The notes: a model not told the origin generated them from the letters alone. Shown: positions 10,853 through 22,791, numbered from the stretch's first letter. The stretch: DNA of 57,192 nt from Beverwykella pulmonaria (GCA_001599595.1 BCHH01000004.1:3184702-3241893), one strand, 5' to 3'. A program made the numbers and translations.

Positions 10853-11235
10853 TTATGCACAATTCACAACATCCAAATTATCCAGCCTCAACTGCGCTTC
10901 CTCCACCACCTCCACCGCCTCCCCATTTAGATAGACCTGTGGCGGAGCAACAGATCCGAAGAGTCTTTCCTTTTGATCTCCCACCATGCTCAGCTTCAAT
11001 AGTTCCTTTGTAAGGGTTTTCTGATGGGGGACAATGATCATATGGCGACTGCGTTGTTCTAAGAGGATCAAGTCAGAGCAGCTTATAAGCCGTTTGACCT
11101 TGATCAGCTAGCTACATCAGGACAAGCCGAAACCGTTACATCCTTCCTTACCCTCTTTTCAGGCTTAATCAGCCTCAGTTTCTCGACGAGCACGGTGATG
11201 AACGGATCTCGCCATTTGCAGAGCCCTGTTGGCAT
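10853..11235 (-). pseudogene. Small unknown gene interrupted by element B
   Basis: On the minus strand an ATG at 11235 opens a frame (WRDPFITVLVEKLRLIKPEK) that runs into element B copy 2. After the element the frame continues (LLKLSMVGDQKERLFGSVAP, then a Val/Glu-rich segment) to a stop at 10853-10855. Taking out the 132-bp element and one 5-bp target duplication leaves exactly 82 codons in one frame, 81 residues. I do not recognise the family. It may be one exon or a fragment of a larger gene. The restored continuity argues that this was coding before the insertion. Confidence 0.55.
11009..11140 (+). mobile_element. 132-bp LTR-like element B, copy 2
   Basis: TGTAAGGGTTTTC at the left and AAACCGTTACA at the right, flanked on both sides by the 5-bp duplication TCCTT (11004-11008 and 11141-11145). 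TG...CA ends with a 5-bp duplication fit a solo LTR. The longer near-inverted ends (TGTAAGGGTTT against TGTAACGGTTT) would also suit a MITE. Confidence 0.9.
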
Positions 11236-12439
11236 AACTTAAATTTACGGTGACCATAAACCCTAGACCAGGTTATTCATGGAATGATTTTGGCCGTCAA
11301 TCCTTTTTGGAGGTGGTGATTAAAAGCGACTTATAGATTTCGTCAAAGCCAAGCGAAACGCAATGCCGAAAACAGTGTCATTGAAGAACCACAGTCCTGA
11401 AAGAACAAGCTATCGAATTGGAGTTATGTCTCGGTGTTTGTGGGAACGACGCACTCGTGAAGACTACGATTGTGACGGGATCAAAATCCAGGGATGGGGA
11501 GGCGCGGTGCCCACCATCGGACGTTCCGGTAAGTTGCTCACCGAACGTCGGGAAGAAGACCTAAAGACATTGTACGGTAAGTGTTTCGCCTCTCAGTGTC
11601 TATCTCGAAATGTTATGTCTGACATCAGACTCTCCAGGAACCATGACAGGCTCTTTCCCGAATCGTCTTCTCGTCAATGGCCTCAATACCGTCTCCCTAT
11701 GAGCAAGTCTAATTCGCGGCCTTGAGCACCAAGCAATGCTGGACTTGCGAATCGTGCGTCGTATCTGTGAGCAGGCTCCTACTGTAGTGCTGGCTCATCT
11801 GCGGTACAACTATATAGCAGGCTTAGCTGATCGCACCTCACCAGACACAGATGACACAGAACACTCACATCTATACATACATACGTACAATAGATCATCA
11901 TCATAACCCTCCTAGACCTTATCCCTGCTTACAATATCCACGAACAGAGCGCCATCGATCCGACATAAGCTATAGGGCTGAGACCAGAAAAGGAACAGGC
12001 GCGAACGGACGCTTTGCATCTGGCGCTAGATGAAATGGAAATGAGCTCGAAATATGGCTCGACCATTTATTATCTCAGCAAGAATGAAATGAATACATTC
12101 TTCTGCCTGTGGTTGCAGCATTATTATTGGTGGAGGTCGAGGAAGTTTAAAAGGGAAGAGTGTGTGGAAATATGTAGATCTAGGAAGGTTGATGGCGTTG
12201 TGGATGCGGAAATGAGAGTTCAAGTTTTGATTTTTGTGATAACTGTATGTAACTGGTAGAAGCAGGCTTCTTATTCTGGGTCGTGATGGGCGGGGGGATT
12301 ATGTGTGATATTTCCCCTTGCTATCAACCCTGGCACTATTTTGGACAAATGAATGAAAAGAGTTGACAGAGCGCGGTTATTTGTAACAAAAACTCTGACC
12401 AACAGCTCTGTCTCAAACTATACTCTGCTAACGTATCCT
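11236..12439. other. Intergenic region
   Basis: A plus-strand ATG frame at 11363-11725 (120 codons) has no recognised domain, and GTAAG-type donors inside it suggest either a spliced relic or chance. A 12014-12259 frame is AT-rich and unconvincing. Otherwise I see nothing. The left part presumably includes the former promoter of the small gene at 10853-11235, the right part the 3' region of the gene ending at 12440. Confidence 0.35.
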
Positions 12440-14658
12440 CTAGGAAAATGTAGCGCGATGGTGGTCTTTCTCAGCAAGATTGATCGGGGTGGTGTCATTC
12501 GGATCCAGCATCTTCTCAGGCTGCACCGTGGAGTAAGCGACTGAACAAATCAGGTCTCCTCTCCAGCTCAAGATGGGGTTCTTGAAGAAGAAAACACCCG
12601 CAGCAGGTAAAATGAGACCTTGCTTTCCAGCGAGATCTTGCGCAAGAGCAGTCTTTAGCTGCTTTGTGTCCTTCACGGCTTTCTCGACGGCTTTCTTAAG
12701 TTCCTCCGCAGCCCCGAATTGGCTGGCAAGGTCTTGTCGGCCGTAGGAAATACTTGGCTCGTTGAATGTCGCTAGAATCTGGAGACCTCCATCATCAACG
12801 GCTTCAAGATCGAGCGTCAGGTCCCACGTTATTTCGAAGTTAAGCCTTCCGAGTTGTTAGTACATGCACGAACTTGGAGCTTAGTAAAACTCCAGCGGCT
12901 TACTCTCTCTTGTATACATCGTTAGATTTGTACCAGTGCTTGTCTTCAAACTCATACTTGTACGCAAAATTCGTCGTCCCGGAAACCTTGATGATGTCGC
13001 TGCCAGGCACAAACTCAATGAAATTATGGCACCATGCTATACAAATACAGTCAGTGCCACCCCGGAAAGGACAGCTAGGCGCAGGCCCTGCTAATCTGGG
13101 CGTACTTACCTGAGCTATTTGCCCAAGCCTCTCCGGACCAACCATTATGCCCTGCTTCATCGTGATCCTGAGGAAGATCCACTTTGGACGTAAAAGACCA
13201 TTTGGTGTCTGTGTCTCTTTTCCAGTCGTAAAACGAGTCACTTTCGGTCTTATCTTTGCGGTTGCCAATGGTAAGGTCGGAATTCCTGGGGGCGGTTACA
13301 GTGTGCAGAGTAAAATCAATGGAATTGCACATACCAATCTGGTTTTATGTCATTAATATCCGTGAGTGTGACTCTGTTGTATGTTCCGTTAGGTTCCATG
13401 ACGCGGTTCAGGAAACGAAGCTTCTTGAGCAAGTATCCATCGAAGAAGTTCTCTGCAGCCATATGAAAGGACCCGAACTCGGTATTTTCTGAGTTCGCAG
13501 TTGCTTCAAGTCGACCATCGGTCCAGTTACCATTCCGCGGCAAAGAGCGCTTGTCGATTGGAGGAAGCTTTCTGCCGTTGGTCGTCTCAGCGTATAGCAA
13601 GTAGTTCAGTCTCTGGTTACCTTCGAAGCCGGAGGAAGGCTTGAAGCTGCCCATGATATTGGGGTCGACCCATGGATACGTCTGATACTGAATCTCACTT
13701 GGCTCGAAGGTCATGGTTGAAGTACCTGCTTGGGTATTAGGCAAATTTGTGACAATGCGGGATGGTTATCGAAGTTACCTTTGTCCTTTACAGATTTCAG
13801 AACTGATCCCAACTTTTCAGCTCCCTTCAGTCTGTCGAGCAAGTTCTTCTTTAACTTGGAGAAGCAAAATGAAAGCCCGTCTTGAATATTGACAGGAAAC
13901 TGATTCCAGGTCTTATCTCCGTAGATGCTTCGTTCAGGCTTGAAGATAGCGGTTTCGAACTTGGCCTGCAACTGATTGAGAGAATATTCTCCAGCTTTCA
14001 ACACCGTTCTCTTGAACTCATCCGAAACGCGTTCCTCGAGAGTCATACCTAACACACGGGTTAATATCACAATGCTGCGGGCCCTGCGCCATATAACGGC
14101 ATCCGTAACTCTGAGAACTAACCGAGCTGCATGGCGAACGCAATCTCTGCACTCTGGTTAGCCACACCATTTTCGCTAGTTTCAGTAATAACTCTGTACT
14201 TACTCCAACCAGCCACGTTGAACTCGGTCTTGGCCTCCATCGGTTCGCCATCGTCGTCAAATTTCGGCTCTCCATTCTCATCAAGTATAGAAGTTTTCAA
14301 CTACTTGTTGTATTAGTGAAGTGTTTTACTCCAGTTCAAGGAGCTTCCAACTGACGATGAATTTCCCTGCTTTGAAACACATCATGTACAAGACACCACT
14401 CAACCCTTCAGCAAAATCTGCCTCCACTATGATTCGGGGATAATCAAATTTTGCAGCTGACAGAGTTCCAGCACCAGGTTGGCTTGCGCCAAATGCACCT
14501 GCAAGTTTCCCCTCCTTGTCGGCGGCGCATAGCCTCTCCCAGTTTGTTTGGAGGCCAGCGTTGATGATGTACTGTGTCAAGGCGAAGACCTGATCATAGG
14601 GACGGATTTGGACCTTTTTGACGCGATCGGTCGTCACAATGGTGGCGTTGGCTACCAT
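12440..14658 (-). CDS. 599-residue protein, tentative TULIP/P47-like
   Basis: Eight exons on the minus strand: 14658-14356, 14300-14204, 14146-14123, 14048-13779, 13725-13335, 13285-13110, 13036-12904 and 12845-12440. They sum to exactly 600 codons. All introns are GT-AG, 49-74 nt. The ATG at 14658 opens a protein with no signal peptide, rich in beta-type segments (FDYPRIIVEA, GVLYMMCFKAGKFIL, SDIIKVSGTTNFAYKYEF) and ending in a block with GVFFFKNPILSWRGDLI. The opening DQVFALTQYIINAGL pattern and this late FFFKNP block remind me of the TULIP-fold P47/OrfX proteins found in bacterial toxin loci. That is an impression from memory and could be wrong. It is divergently arranged with the 1135-residue gene across 1.7 kb, which suggests shared control. 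Confidence 0.75.
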
Positions 14659-16375
14659 GTCGATCAAGATACCGAGAGAGTTATTCAATTCAGATAGGAA
14701 TAAGTAGATGGAGGAAATGTAGGGTGGAATATCCTCGATGGAAGCTATGCTCTCTTTTCAGAGCGTTTCGAGGGCGTCCTTTTATGAATTTAGAGATGGG
14801 CAACAGACCCTTGTTGCAACGATACGCTTATGATTCTCTTTTCCAACAGTAATGACTCGAACAGCATACAGGACATGCTAGAATGTAGCCATAATCAGTA
14901 GCACTAGGTCTAGATCTAAGATGCTGTAAAGCCTGACTCCTTCACATGAAAACTCTAAGTGGGGAAGATACAAATCTTGGACCATCGACAGAATGCCATG
15001 GTAGGTGTTCACAGGTGGTGGCAGGCATGTGATTGTTGGTTATGACGTATAATGCCTCTTGTGGCTGGCTGGGTAGATCCACCGTTCGATCGTTTCGGCC
15101 CGCAATTCAGCGCCGCCTTGGATGGAGTCCCACCTCCCCGAGGAACCCAAAATGCTAGCGGGACTCAAAAAAAAACTGCCTTCACTACAAACTACAACAA
15201 CGTAGCCTTCTATATTTGTAATATACAAATAGCTACAATGATAAAAGCGATAGCGCTCTTTCACTTTTACACCACACTATATCTTTGAATAATAAATCGT
15301 TGTATAGGTATATACTGTTAGTTTGATATAGGCGCTTTGGTTCCTTGGCCTAACTAATGATTTCGGCTATTTCCCAGTCCCACAACCCCCCCCCCATCCC
15401 ATGAACGGATTTGTAGCGTTGTTATACAGCAGGCCCGTGCATGAAGCTGCATAAGCTACCCGAAAAATATATACGTTCATATAGGGCTCTAATACAAAGC
15501 CAAGGTATTTTTAGCTTAGTCATCTACCTGCCAATCCCCATTCTCTTGATACTGGTTTCTCTAGGTCTATACTGCCCGTTTGCCTTTCACCACTGTTGCT
15601 TTTCGCTCGAAGATTTCTTTTGTGTACAAGTACTAATGCTAAGGTAAAGCAGTACCTGAAGGAGGAGTGGAGTAAATTGCCGATTTCAAGAAGTATACTA
15701 TTTCTATGCATGAGCGTTTCTGGGCGGTTATCTAGGCAGGTGGCGGATTAGCTAAGGGCTGATTAGTAATGTTGATTTGATGACTTGTATGTAATTTGTA
15801 TAGAAATATCATTTCTTTGCCACTGCCTTCACGGCCTAAGAAATTCTTCGGCGCTACAAATCCGTTTATGGGAGGGGTGTGTACATCCACACAACATACT
15901 TTTCGCTCCAGGCCCGCCTCATCCATTGATCTAACGATTCAAGCGTCAAGCGAGCTCGCCTAGACTCAAGTTGCGGTGTGATTTCAACTGTGTCGAACAC
16001 TAACCAAGTCGCCCAACCATGAACTAATTCCAAGTGCATCTCAACTTTTTTTTTAGCGAAAACGCTCCATCATACTAACGCTCATGTCCGAAATGTTTGA
16101 GTCTAGGCGGTGAAGAGGTTCAGTCGATGAGCGCCGTTGAAACAAGTGCATGGCTGAGATGCTGAAGCTTGACCTCATTGTAAGATAGCCATGCTAAGTT
16201 GTGTAGACTCTAGACTTTGTAAATTGCAGCTCGGTTCGAAGCTTGCTAAAGCTAAAATTCAGTGAAGGTATCTAGTATTTAGGGAAGAAGTATTCTTCCT
16301 TTTGCGCTGTGAAAATATATCTGTCCTTTGTTGCCTTGTTCACACAACCTCAAACTTGTCTAGCTCGTACTCAAG
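14659..16375. other. Divergent intergenic region between the two cassette genes
   Basis: No gene is supported. Frames at 15040-15288 and 15441-15711 on both strands are short and without recognisable domains. It contains a poly-C run near 15386-15395 and AT-rich segments near 15200-15330. It should contain both promoters of the pair 12440-14658 and 16376-20306; an AATATAT motif near 16313 is a possible TATA element of the latter. Confidence 0.4.
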
Positions 16376-19300
16376 ATGGCTACTATTCAATGGGACTCCG
16401 AGTTAATGACAAACTATGCCGAAGCTGTCAATGTACCTGCTGGGAAGAAGCTCAGAGCATGTGTCGATGACCTGAACAAGCAGCCAGCTGTCTTTTCTTT
16501 GAGTTCCCATGAAGTGCCGAAACTTCAGTTGATACGGGTTAGTTAATGTTCGAAGTAATCACCATGTTTTTGGGACTAATCGGGTTCATTCTTAGATCGA
16601 CAACGACGGCCGACGTAACTTGATAGACATAAGTCCCATCCTGAACGTGCCGTCGAACAGTATCATTGAGACATTTGACGTCCAGCAGTCTGATGACTAC
16701 ACAATCTTCTTATCTTTCTCCGTTAAGGTTGATGAGAGGGTATCAGACCTTTGGATTATCAAACCCTTCAAGATTGCAGCAGAAATTCAGTTGACGGCCT
16801 TGCCCGTACGGTCGGCGGGACGCGTACATGATATTCAAATTGTACGTACACACAGCCAGCTTCTCGCCCAGCTTCTCTAACCTGAAATTTAGGGCCCATA
16901 TGGAGAAGACGGCACGCTCTATCCAGCAATTTATCTATTGCACCAACCACTTGATCGGACTGCTAAGAACTCTGATCTTGCTCAGATCAGGGTCTCTCTT
17001 GAGCGGAATGATTGGGAGGCTCGCAATGAGCTGACTCTGCCATTAAACGTTCAAAAGATTTTGGATATTGCGCCAGCCTATTCTGGGTTCTTCGGTCATG
17101 GGTATGTCGACACCCTGTTCACTATCGATATCATTCTTATAAGCACTAACTCCTTCCTCATAGGCTTATCTACCTCTGTGAGCAGAATGGCAAGCGGTGA
17201 GTTGAACACCTAGAACGCGCTTTTGTTTCTGATTGCTAACTCTTTCTTTCCTCCAGCTCCCTGTACGGGGTCTTGGTCCGCCCTGGTGAGCAATTGGGCG
17301 ACAGGGGTACAGCCACACAATATGAATTCCCATGTCCTGAAGGTACATCGTAACTTGATCACCTTGAATTTAGACAGAAACCGATGTTGACCATTTGTAG
17401 ACGCTTTATCTATTGCCACATTCACTGATTTCGACGATAATAACAACCGCTCCTCTCTTCTTGTTGGCTGTGGAGCCGGCGTCTATTTAATGCCGGCCAA
17501 AGAGCTTACAGCTGCTGGAGGCGTCTCGTTGACCTTGCTGAATAACGACGAATGTCTTACATGTGCTCGTGAGCTCCACGTTAGCCAGAGCGGTCGAAAC
17601 CTGTCGCTGTTTGCCATAAATGGGAAGGACGAGCTTTCTTTTCTGACGACCACGTTGGGGGATTTGCGCAGCGCCCGTGCTGCCCCGATTCTTCCTGCTG
17701 GATCAACCACATCATTCTCTGCTATGATTGCAACCTTTAAAAGCGGTATACAACACTCCCTTATTTGCAATGATGCTGGTGGGAATCTCACTTTGCTACA
17801 ACAAGCCCTTGACACTGGAATCTGGAAAAATGAACCATTCTTCGTTGAAGCGAGCGGTGAAATGATCCCCTTTGAGAGCTATACTGTTACGGTCACAGTG
17901 AGAGACTCTCAGAAGAATGCCATCATCAATGGCAAGGTCCAGATCCAAGCACCTTCTACGTTTCCCGTCATAATTAATGGGCGATCAACGATCTTGTCTC
18001 CCGCTGGAGGATGGTATAGTCTGGACAACGCCGGAGAGCTCGGTCTGATCATCCCAACGAAAACCATAACCAGCCAGCCAATCACCATCAAAGGTCTCCG
18101 TGACTCCAATTCAAAGGCCATCGAGCTATCCGCCGTGAAGATTGATCCAGCTTTTAAGATCATTTCGCGCATGGCATCGCTTGATTCAGAAGAAACGTTA
18201 CTGAACGCTGAAATTTCTCCTGGAGTGTCGCTGTGGGAAGGATCTAGCAAACCTAACGGTCAGGATTTGAAGTCTGCCGTAAAGTGTTTCTCTGCCATCA
18301 AAGATGCATACAAAGAGTTGCCCAAGGACGGTACGGTTGTGAAGGCTAAGGCAGCTGAAGCTGTTTCGAACTCAGGTCCACAAAAGACTGGTAACATCTT
18401 TATGGATGCCTTTTTATGGGTGAAGCACAAAGCAAAGCAAGCCGTGGACTGGATTATTCGAAAAGCAGGCAAGTTGGAGCCCCGGAGTTTTTTTTACGTG
18501 TTTTGCTAATGTCTAGAATCAGGAGAAGTATGGGAATTTGTATGCGAGATCGGCGGGAAGATCGTGAGCTTCGTTTTAGATTGCATTGAGAAAGTTACCG
18601 AAGCCGCATCGTGGGTATGTGTGATTGTCAACTCCCATCGTAATCTTTACAGCCTCTGTTCGCTAACTCATGGTATCAGATTTGGGAGAAGCTCAAAGTT
18701 GGGTGGGACAAGCTATGTAAGTTTGTGGGCTTCTTATTCAGCTGGGGTGATATCCTGGACACCAAAGACACAATTGTGGGATTTCTTAATTCCGGCCTCG
18801 ATATGGCTGCCAACAGAGTCGAAGGATTCAACGACAAAATTGATAGGTATGGCTGTCTGCGAACTCTCTTCTCTTCCGTGTAGTCGACTGATGAAATGTT
18901 CTGCAGCCTCTTCTCGAGCATCCAAAACACGGTTGCTGATGCAACAGGAGCCACGAGCAGACCTGAGTACAAGGAAAAAATAAATTCCAAGAAACCCAAA
19001 GAGGACAATCAGATGGACAATCTGCAGAACAGTGCTCCAAACAAGTGGGTTGGAGAACGAATGAAGAATGGAAATGCCAAAAGCACAGTAGCTCCACAGA
19101 ATGGCTCCAAGAAGGACGAAGAAGGTGCCGACCTTGTTAGGGTTTGGAGTGACAGGGTAGAGCCTGTGCTTAAAGATTTCAACATTCTCGTCGATGACCT
19201 GGCGAAGGACATCGCAGCTTTTTTCAAGGAAGACAAGAGCCTCTCTCAAGAGGCACTGATGAAACGCTTGGGCGGCAACTTGCTTGTCAACATCCTAGAG

Positions 19301-20306
19301 ATCGTGAAGAAGCTCTTGCAAGCTATCGTCAGCGTGGTCGCAAAGGTTGTCTTGATTGTCAAGTCTTTCGGAAACTTGAAGTGAGTCATTGTATGAAACA
19401 TAATCTAATGATCTGTCGCTGACATGAGCTCACAGATTGTCTGGAGGATTTTTGAACAGCTTCTACAAGTGGATTTCTAGAGGCAAAGACCTCACTATCT
19501 TTGAAGCTGTTTCCTTGCTCATTGCAATTCCGTCCACTTTCATCATCAAGCTTGTTACTGGCGCCAAGCCACCGACTTTCAAGAAGCTAGACGCCGACTT
19601 TGTAGAGTCCGTCATTGCTGCTAACAAAGGTGACGTTACCATCGGCTCCATCAAACCTGCGAGCAAGGAGACAGTCAAGGATGTAGCCACAATCATTCTT
19701 GGATGTGGCTGCGGTGCCGCCCTCATCAGTGTCTTCCACACGAACGTCAAACTCGCTTGGAAGACAGCCACTGGAGGAGTGTCCGTAGGTGTGGGGGCTA
19801 TGTCACCGTCCGCGATCATGGAACTTTTCGGCATGGCAATTGATGCTATCTCGTTGTTCAACGATATCATCGTCGAGCCTGTTAACGCAGATACTCCAGG
19901 AAAAGATCTCATGGATATCGCCACGGCGGTAAAATGCTTTCGTCTTGCAGCCAATGCCCTATACATGTTGGCTACTAAGCTAGGCATGGAAAATCCGGTC
20001 GCCGAGCAGGTTATGCTTTGCATCGATTTGATCACGGCTTTAATCAATTTCTCGCTCTATAGCGCCGTGTATGCGAAGCAGCTTGACACCACATCTTGGA
20101 AGGAGCGTGATGAGGATACCCTGATCACGGCTTCTGCAGATAACTTCCTGGAAACCTTGTCCACCATTGGATACTTTACAGCCGCATCACTGAAAGAGAA
20201 GGCTCCACCTGTGGCGTTGGTAGGCATGTTATGCTTCCAAGCGGCGGCCTGGGGAGGGGTTGCGAACAAAAACGTCTCTTTCAGCTCGAAGTACAAAAAG
20301 CTCTGA
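16376..20306 (+). CDS. Large 1135-residue protein, function unknown
   Basis: Ten exons: 16376-16537, 16596-16841, 16893-17101, 17164-17196, 17257-17342, 17401-18468, 18523-18614, 18680-18846, 18907-19380, 19436-20306, summing to 1136 codons. Intron 6 uses a GC donor (GCAAGT at 18469). The first 330 or so residues look like a beta-propeller-type module (repeated short beta segments, DFDDNNNRSSLLVGCGAGVY). A beta-sandwich-like part follows (GWYSLDNAGELGLIIP). From about residue 540 the protein is helical, with amphipathic stretches (VDWIIRKAGEVWEFVCEIGG, FLFSWGDILDTKD) and hydrophobic segments near the end (AVSLLIAIPSTFIIKL, ATIILGCGCGAALISV). No signal peptide. I do not recognise a named family; the helical part recalls large bacterial proteins. 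A membrane-acting role is inference only. A fragment of exon 6 is copied at 8617-8885. Confidence 0.85.
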
Positions 20307-20785
20307 TATTGCGAATGTTTTCCTCGGGACACTAGCCTTCGGTTCCCTTTGGCGCTAAATCTTGATCTGTTACGTTGTCCCACTGAAACCTGCAATCGCT
20401 GTAAATGCGATATACCGAGCGTAAACTGTGTGACTTTTGAATTCCACTGTATAAACTGCGCCGACGAAGTGTCTGACTTCTGCACTCCAAGGTGAAAGAT
20501 GGCGCTGAACCGATGCCCGACTTAGACCTCTGAGCGCCATTCAAGACCCTAGGCTGTGTTAAAACAACGCTGGCGAATAGCCTTTTCTTTCAGCTAGCTA
20601 ATGTAGCAAGTACGTGTGGCGTAAGATCTAGAACTTATGGATCGTTCATGTTGAGATTTAGCACGAATGCCACGTCGGCGTCTCCGTGGCCAGACAGTAT
20701 ATATACCTAGGACGTTATGAGTGAAATGCTTCTTCAGCACACTCCTCAAAACTTTAGCAGATAGCAGCTCCAAATCAATCTCACC
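20307..20785. other. Intergenic region upstream of the PLC gene
   Basis: No coding sequence is supported; minus-strand frames at 20057-20544 overlap the end of the large gene and are shadows. The right part holds the promoter of the phospholipase gene. Confidence 0.5.
20698..20705 (+). promoter_or_regulatory. TATA box of the PLC gene
   Basis: TATATATA located 81 bp before the ATG at 20786, a usual distance for a fungal promoter with a short leader. Confidence 0.5.
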
Positions 20786-22791
20786 ATGGCCCCGGTACCA
20801 CCTATATCGACATCCACATGGATGACTTCTTTACCAGACAAGAACATTCCCTTGACGCAATTGACGATTCCCGGCACTCACGACTCTTTCTGCTCCGACG
20901 ACAAGATCGAGATGGGCCTTGCAAGCTTGAACAAATCCTTTGCAGCCTGCCAGCATGATTCGTTCAACATCGAGAATCAACTGAGCGCTGGTATCAGACT
21001 ACTCGATTTCCGTGTCGAATTTGATGGCAAGCTGTCCCACGGGGTGGCGCGTCTCAACGGCAACCTCTATGAGCAAATCCGCATCGTCGTCATCGTTTCC
21101 AACAGTCGGTTACTAGTAACTTTTGTATAAATTTGAAGCCGTAACTAAACGTCTCGCCCGACCGACCGACTGATGGGGGGACGGGAGGGTACCGTAACTG
21201 AGGGCTGCCGTAACGGCTTACTACCCAATAGCTCCGTAACTGAAGGGTGTAGTTACTGCAGTAACTGGAGTCGTAAACCCCGAATTGTCGTCCATATCCT
21301 CAAATATCTCTCTGGTGGAGATGTAAAAGCATGCGATACACTGAGTGCCACCTAATCCCGCCGTCCTATATCAAAAAATAGCTCGGTTTGTATATTATAT
21401 GGCCCACGCAGCGTATACGGTGTTCAAAGGCAATGGAAATGTTGGTGGGTGGCTGTGCGCAGTGGAATTGACTGCTTTGCAAGCCATCGTCAACCCCTTC
21501 AGGTGGCAGGTCTTACAGAGCCAGAGCCTTGTGCGCTTGCCAATAAACTAGGTCCGCGCCGTAACGCCAAATATTCAACGCCTTGGCCTTGCTAGAGACC
21601 TGGCGCAGGTCCCGCACTTGATGTCCCACCCGCGATGCGAGCAGGAGCTTGTTGGCGTAGTGTATATTGCCCCAGTCGACTCACAATTGTTCTGGCCCAC
21701 TTTGCGGGGGAAGGCCTTCAAGAGCGACTTGGCCAGAACCTTAGGCGTTAAGGGCGTCAGGCCCGACGAAACAATGGAGGAGGATATAGAGGGCGTCGGC
21801 GAGGTCGCCCTTCGACGACAACGACGACAACGGGTAACGTAAAGAAGGACCTCATATTAAAAAGGTGTCAGGCTGAATCCGGCATCAAATCTCCACAGCT
21901 TATCACCGGCGCCCTTGGCAGGTCTCATCTCCCGAGCCAATAAAAAGTCTGTATAGGCCAGTTACTGCAGTAACTACAGCCTCATCCATCAGTAAGTTAC
22001 GGAGGGGGGTCCCCTTACTGACCGACTGCCCAGGAATCCGACTGTTGGTGACAGTAACTAACAGTCGGACCGACTATTGGGAACGATGATCGTCGTCAAT
22101 TTTTTGAAGGCAAATCCTGGGGAAACAGTCTTGGTGAGCGTTAAGTGGGAGAAAGAATCATTCGAGATATGGAACCTCGAGGTGCGCGGAACCCCCCAGC
22201 CCGAAGGCGAGGCCGAGAGGATCATTCAACGTTTGCGCGAGGTACCCGGCGCCGAATGGTGGATGGAGCGTAAGTTTTCCTCGTTTTAACTGAACTGTCT
22301 TCCGTTGACTGATATATGTCCCTCTAGCGACCGTCCCGACCCTGGCTCAGGCTGCAGGAAAAATGGTGCTATTCACGCGTTTGGCGGGGTCAGCCAAAGA
22401 GGGCATCCGTTATGAACCCGGAAACGAGAGGCTAAAGGATACCGTTGCACCGTTCTGCAGTCAAGATCACTATGAAATGGATAACGCCGACAACGCCGGC
22501 TTCGTTAAATGGGATAGATACGTCCGCCCATTCTTGGAACGGGCTTTGAAGGATCCTACTGATGGCATTCTATACTTCAACTTTCTGTCGGCTTATGCAG
22601 GCTCTGGGACGCCGTTGGGCTCAAATGCTAGCCCTGCTGATGTGGCCCGCCCTGTGAATGACCTTCTGATGGGATTTGCTCTTGAGATGATGAACAGATC
22701 CGGTCCAAAGAGATTTGGAATTTTGCTGCTTGACTTTCCACCCACGGAGTTGATACGGCGGCTAGCGGAGGCGAACTTCGCTGTTGAGTAG
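20786..22791 (+). pseudogene. PI-PLC X-domain gene split by a hAT-like element
   Basis: Coding parts are 20786-21090, 22097-22269 and 22328-22791, giving 313 residues once the element at 21091-22088 and one 8-bp duplication are disregarded. The third boundary is a normal intron (GTAAGT...CTAG, 58 nt). The first part has the X-domain signature of phosphatidylinositol-specific phospholipase C: LTIPGTHDSF with a candidate catalytic His32, then AGIRLLDFRVEF and LSHGVARL with His85. The later part carries ETVLVSVKWE and the C-terminal barrel strands. These enzymes cleave phosphatidylinositol to diacylglycerol and a cyclic inositol phosphate. No signal peptide is seen at the ATG. Both halves remain open, so the break is recent or the insertion is tolerated in some nuclei. 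It is the last gene of the 12.4-22.8 kb cassette. Confidence 0.88.
21091..22088. mobile_element. Non-autonomous hAT-like transposon
   Basis: A 998-bp insertion flanked by the 8-bp duplication ATCGTCGT (21083-21090 and 22089-22096). Terminal inverted repeats are CATCGTTTCCAACAGTCGG and CATCGTTCCCAATAGTCGG, 17 of 19 identical. A perfect 21-bp inverted pair lies inside (21248-21268 and 21958-21978), centred on the palindrome GTTACTGCAGTAAC. An 8-bp target duplication is the mark of hAT elements. The longest internal frame (21618-21842, 74 codons) is not a recognisable transposase, so the element depends on enzymes from elsewhere. Confidence 0.92.
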
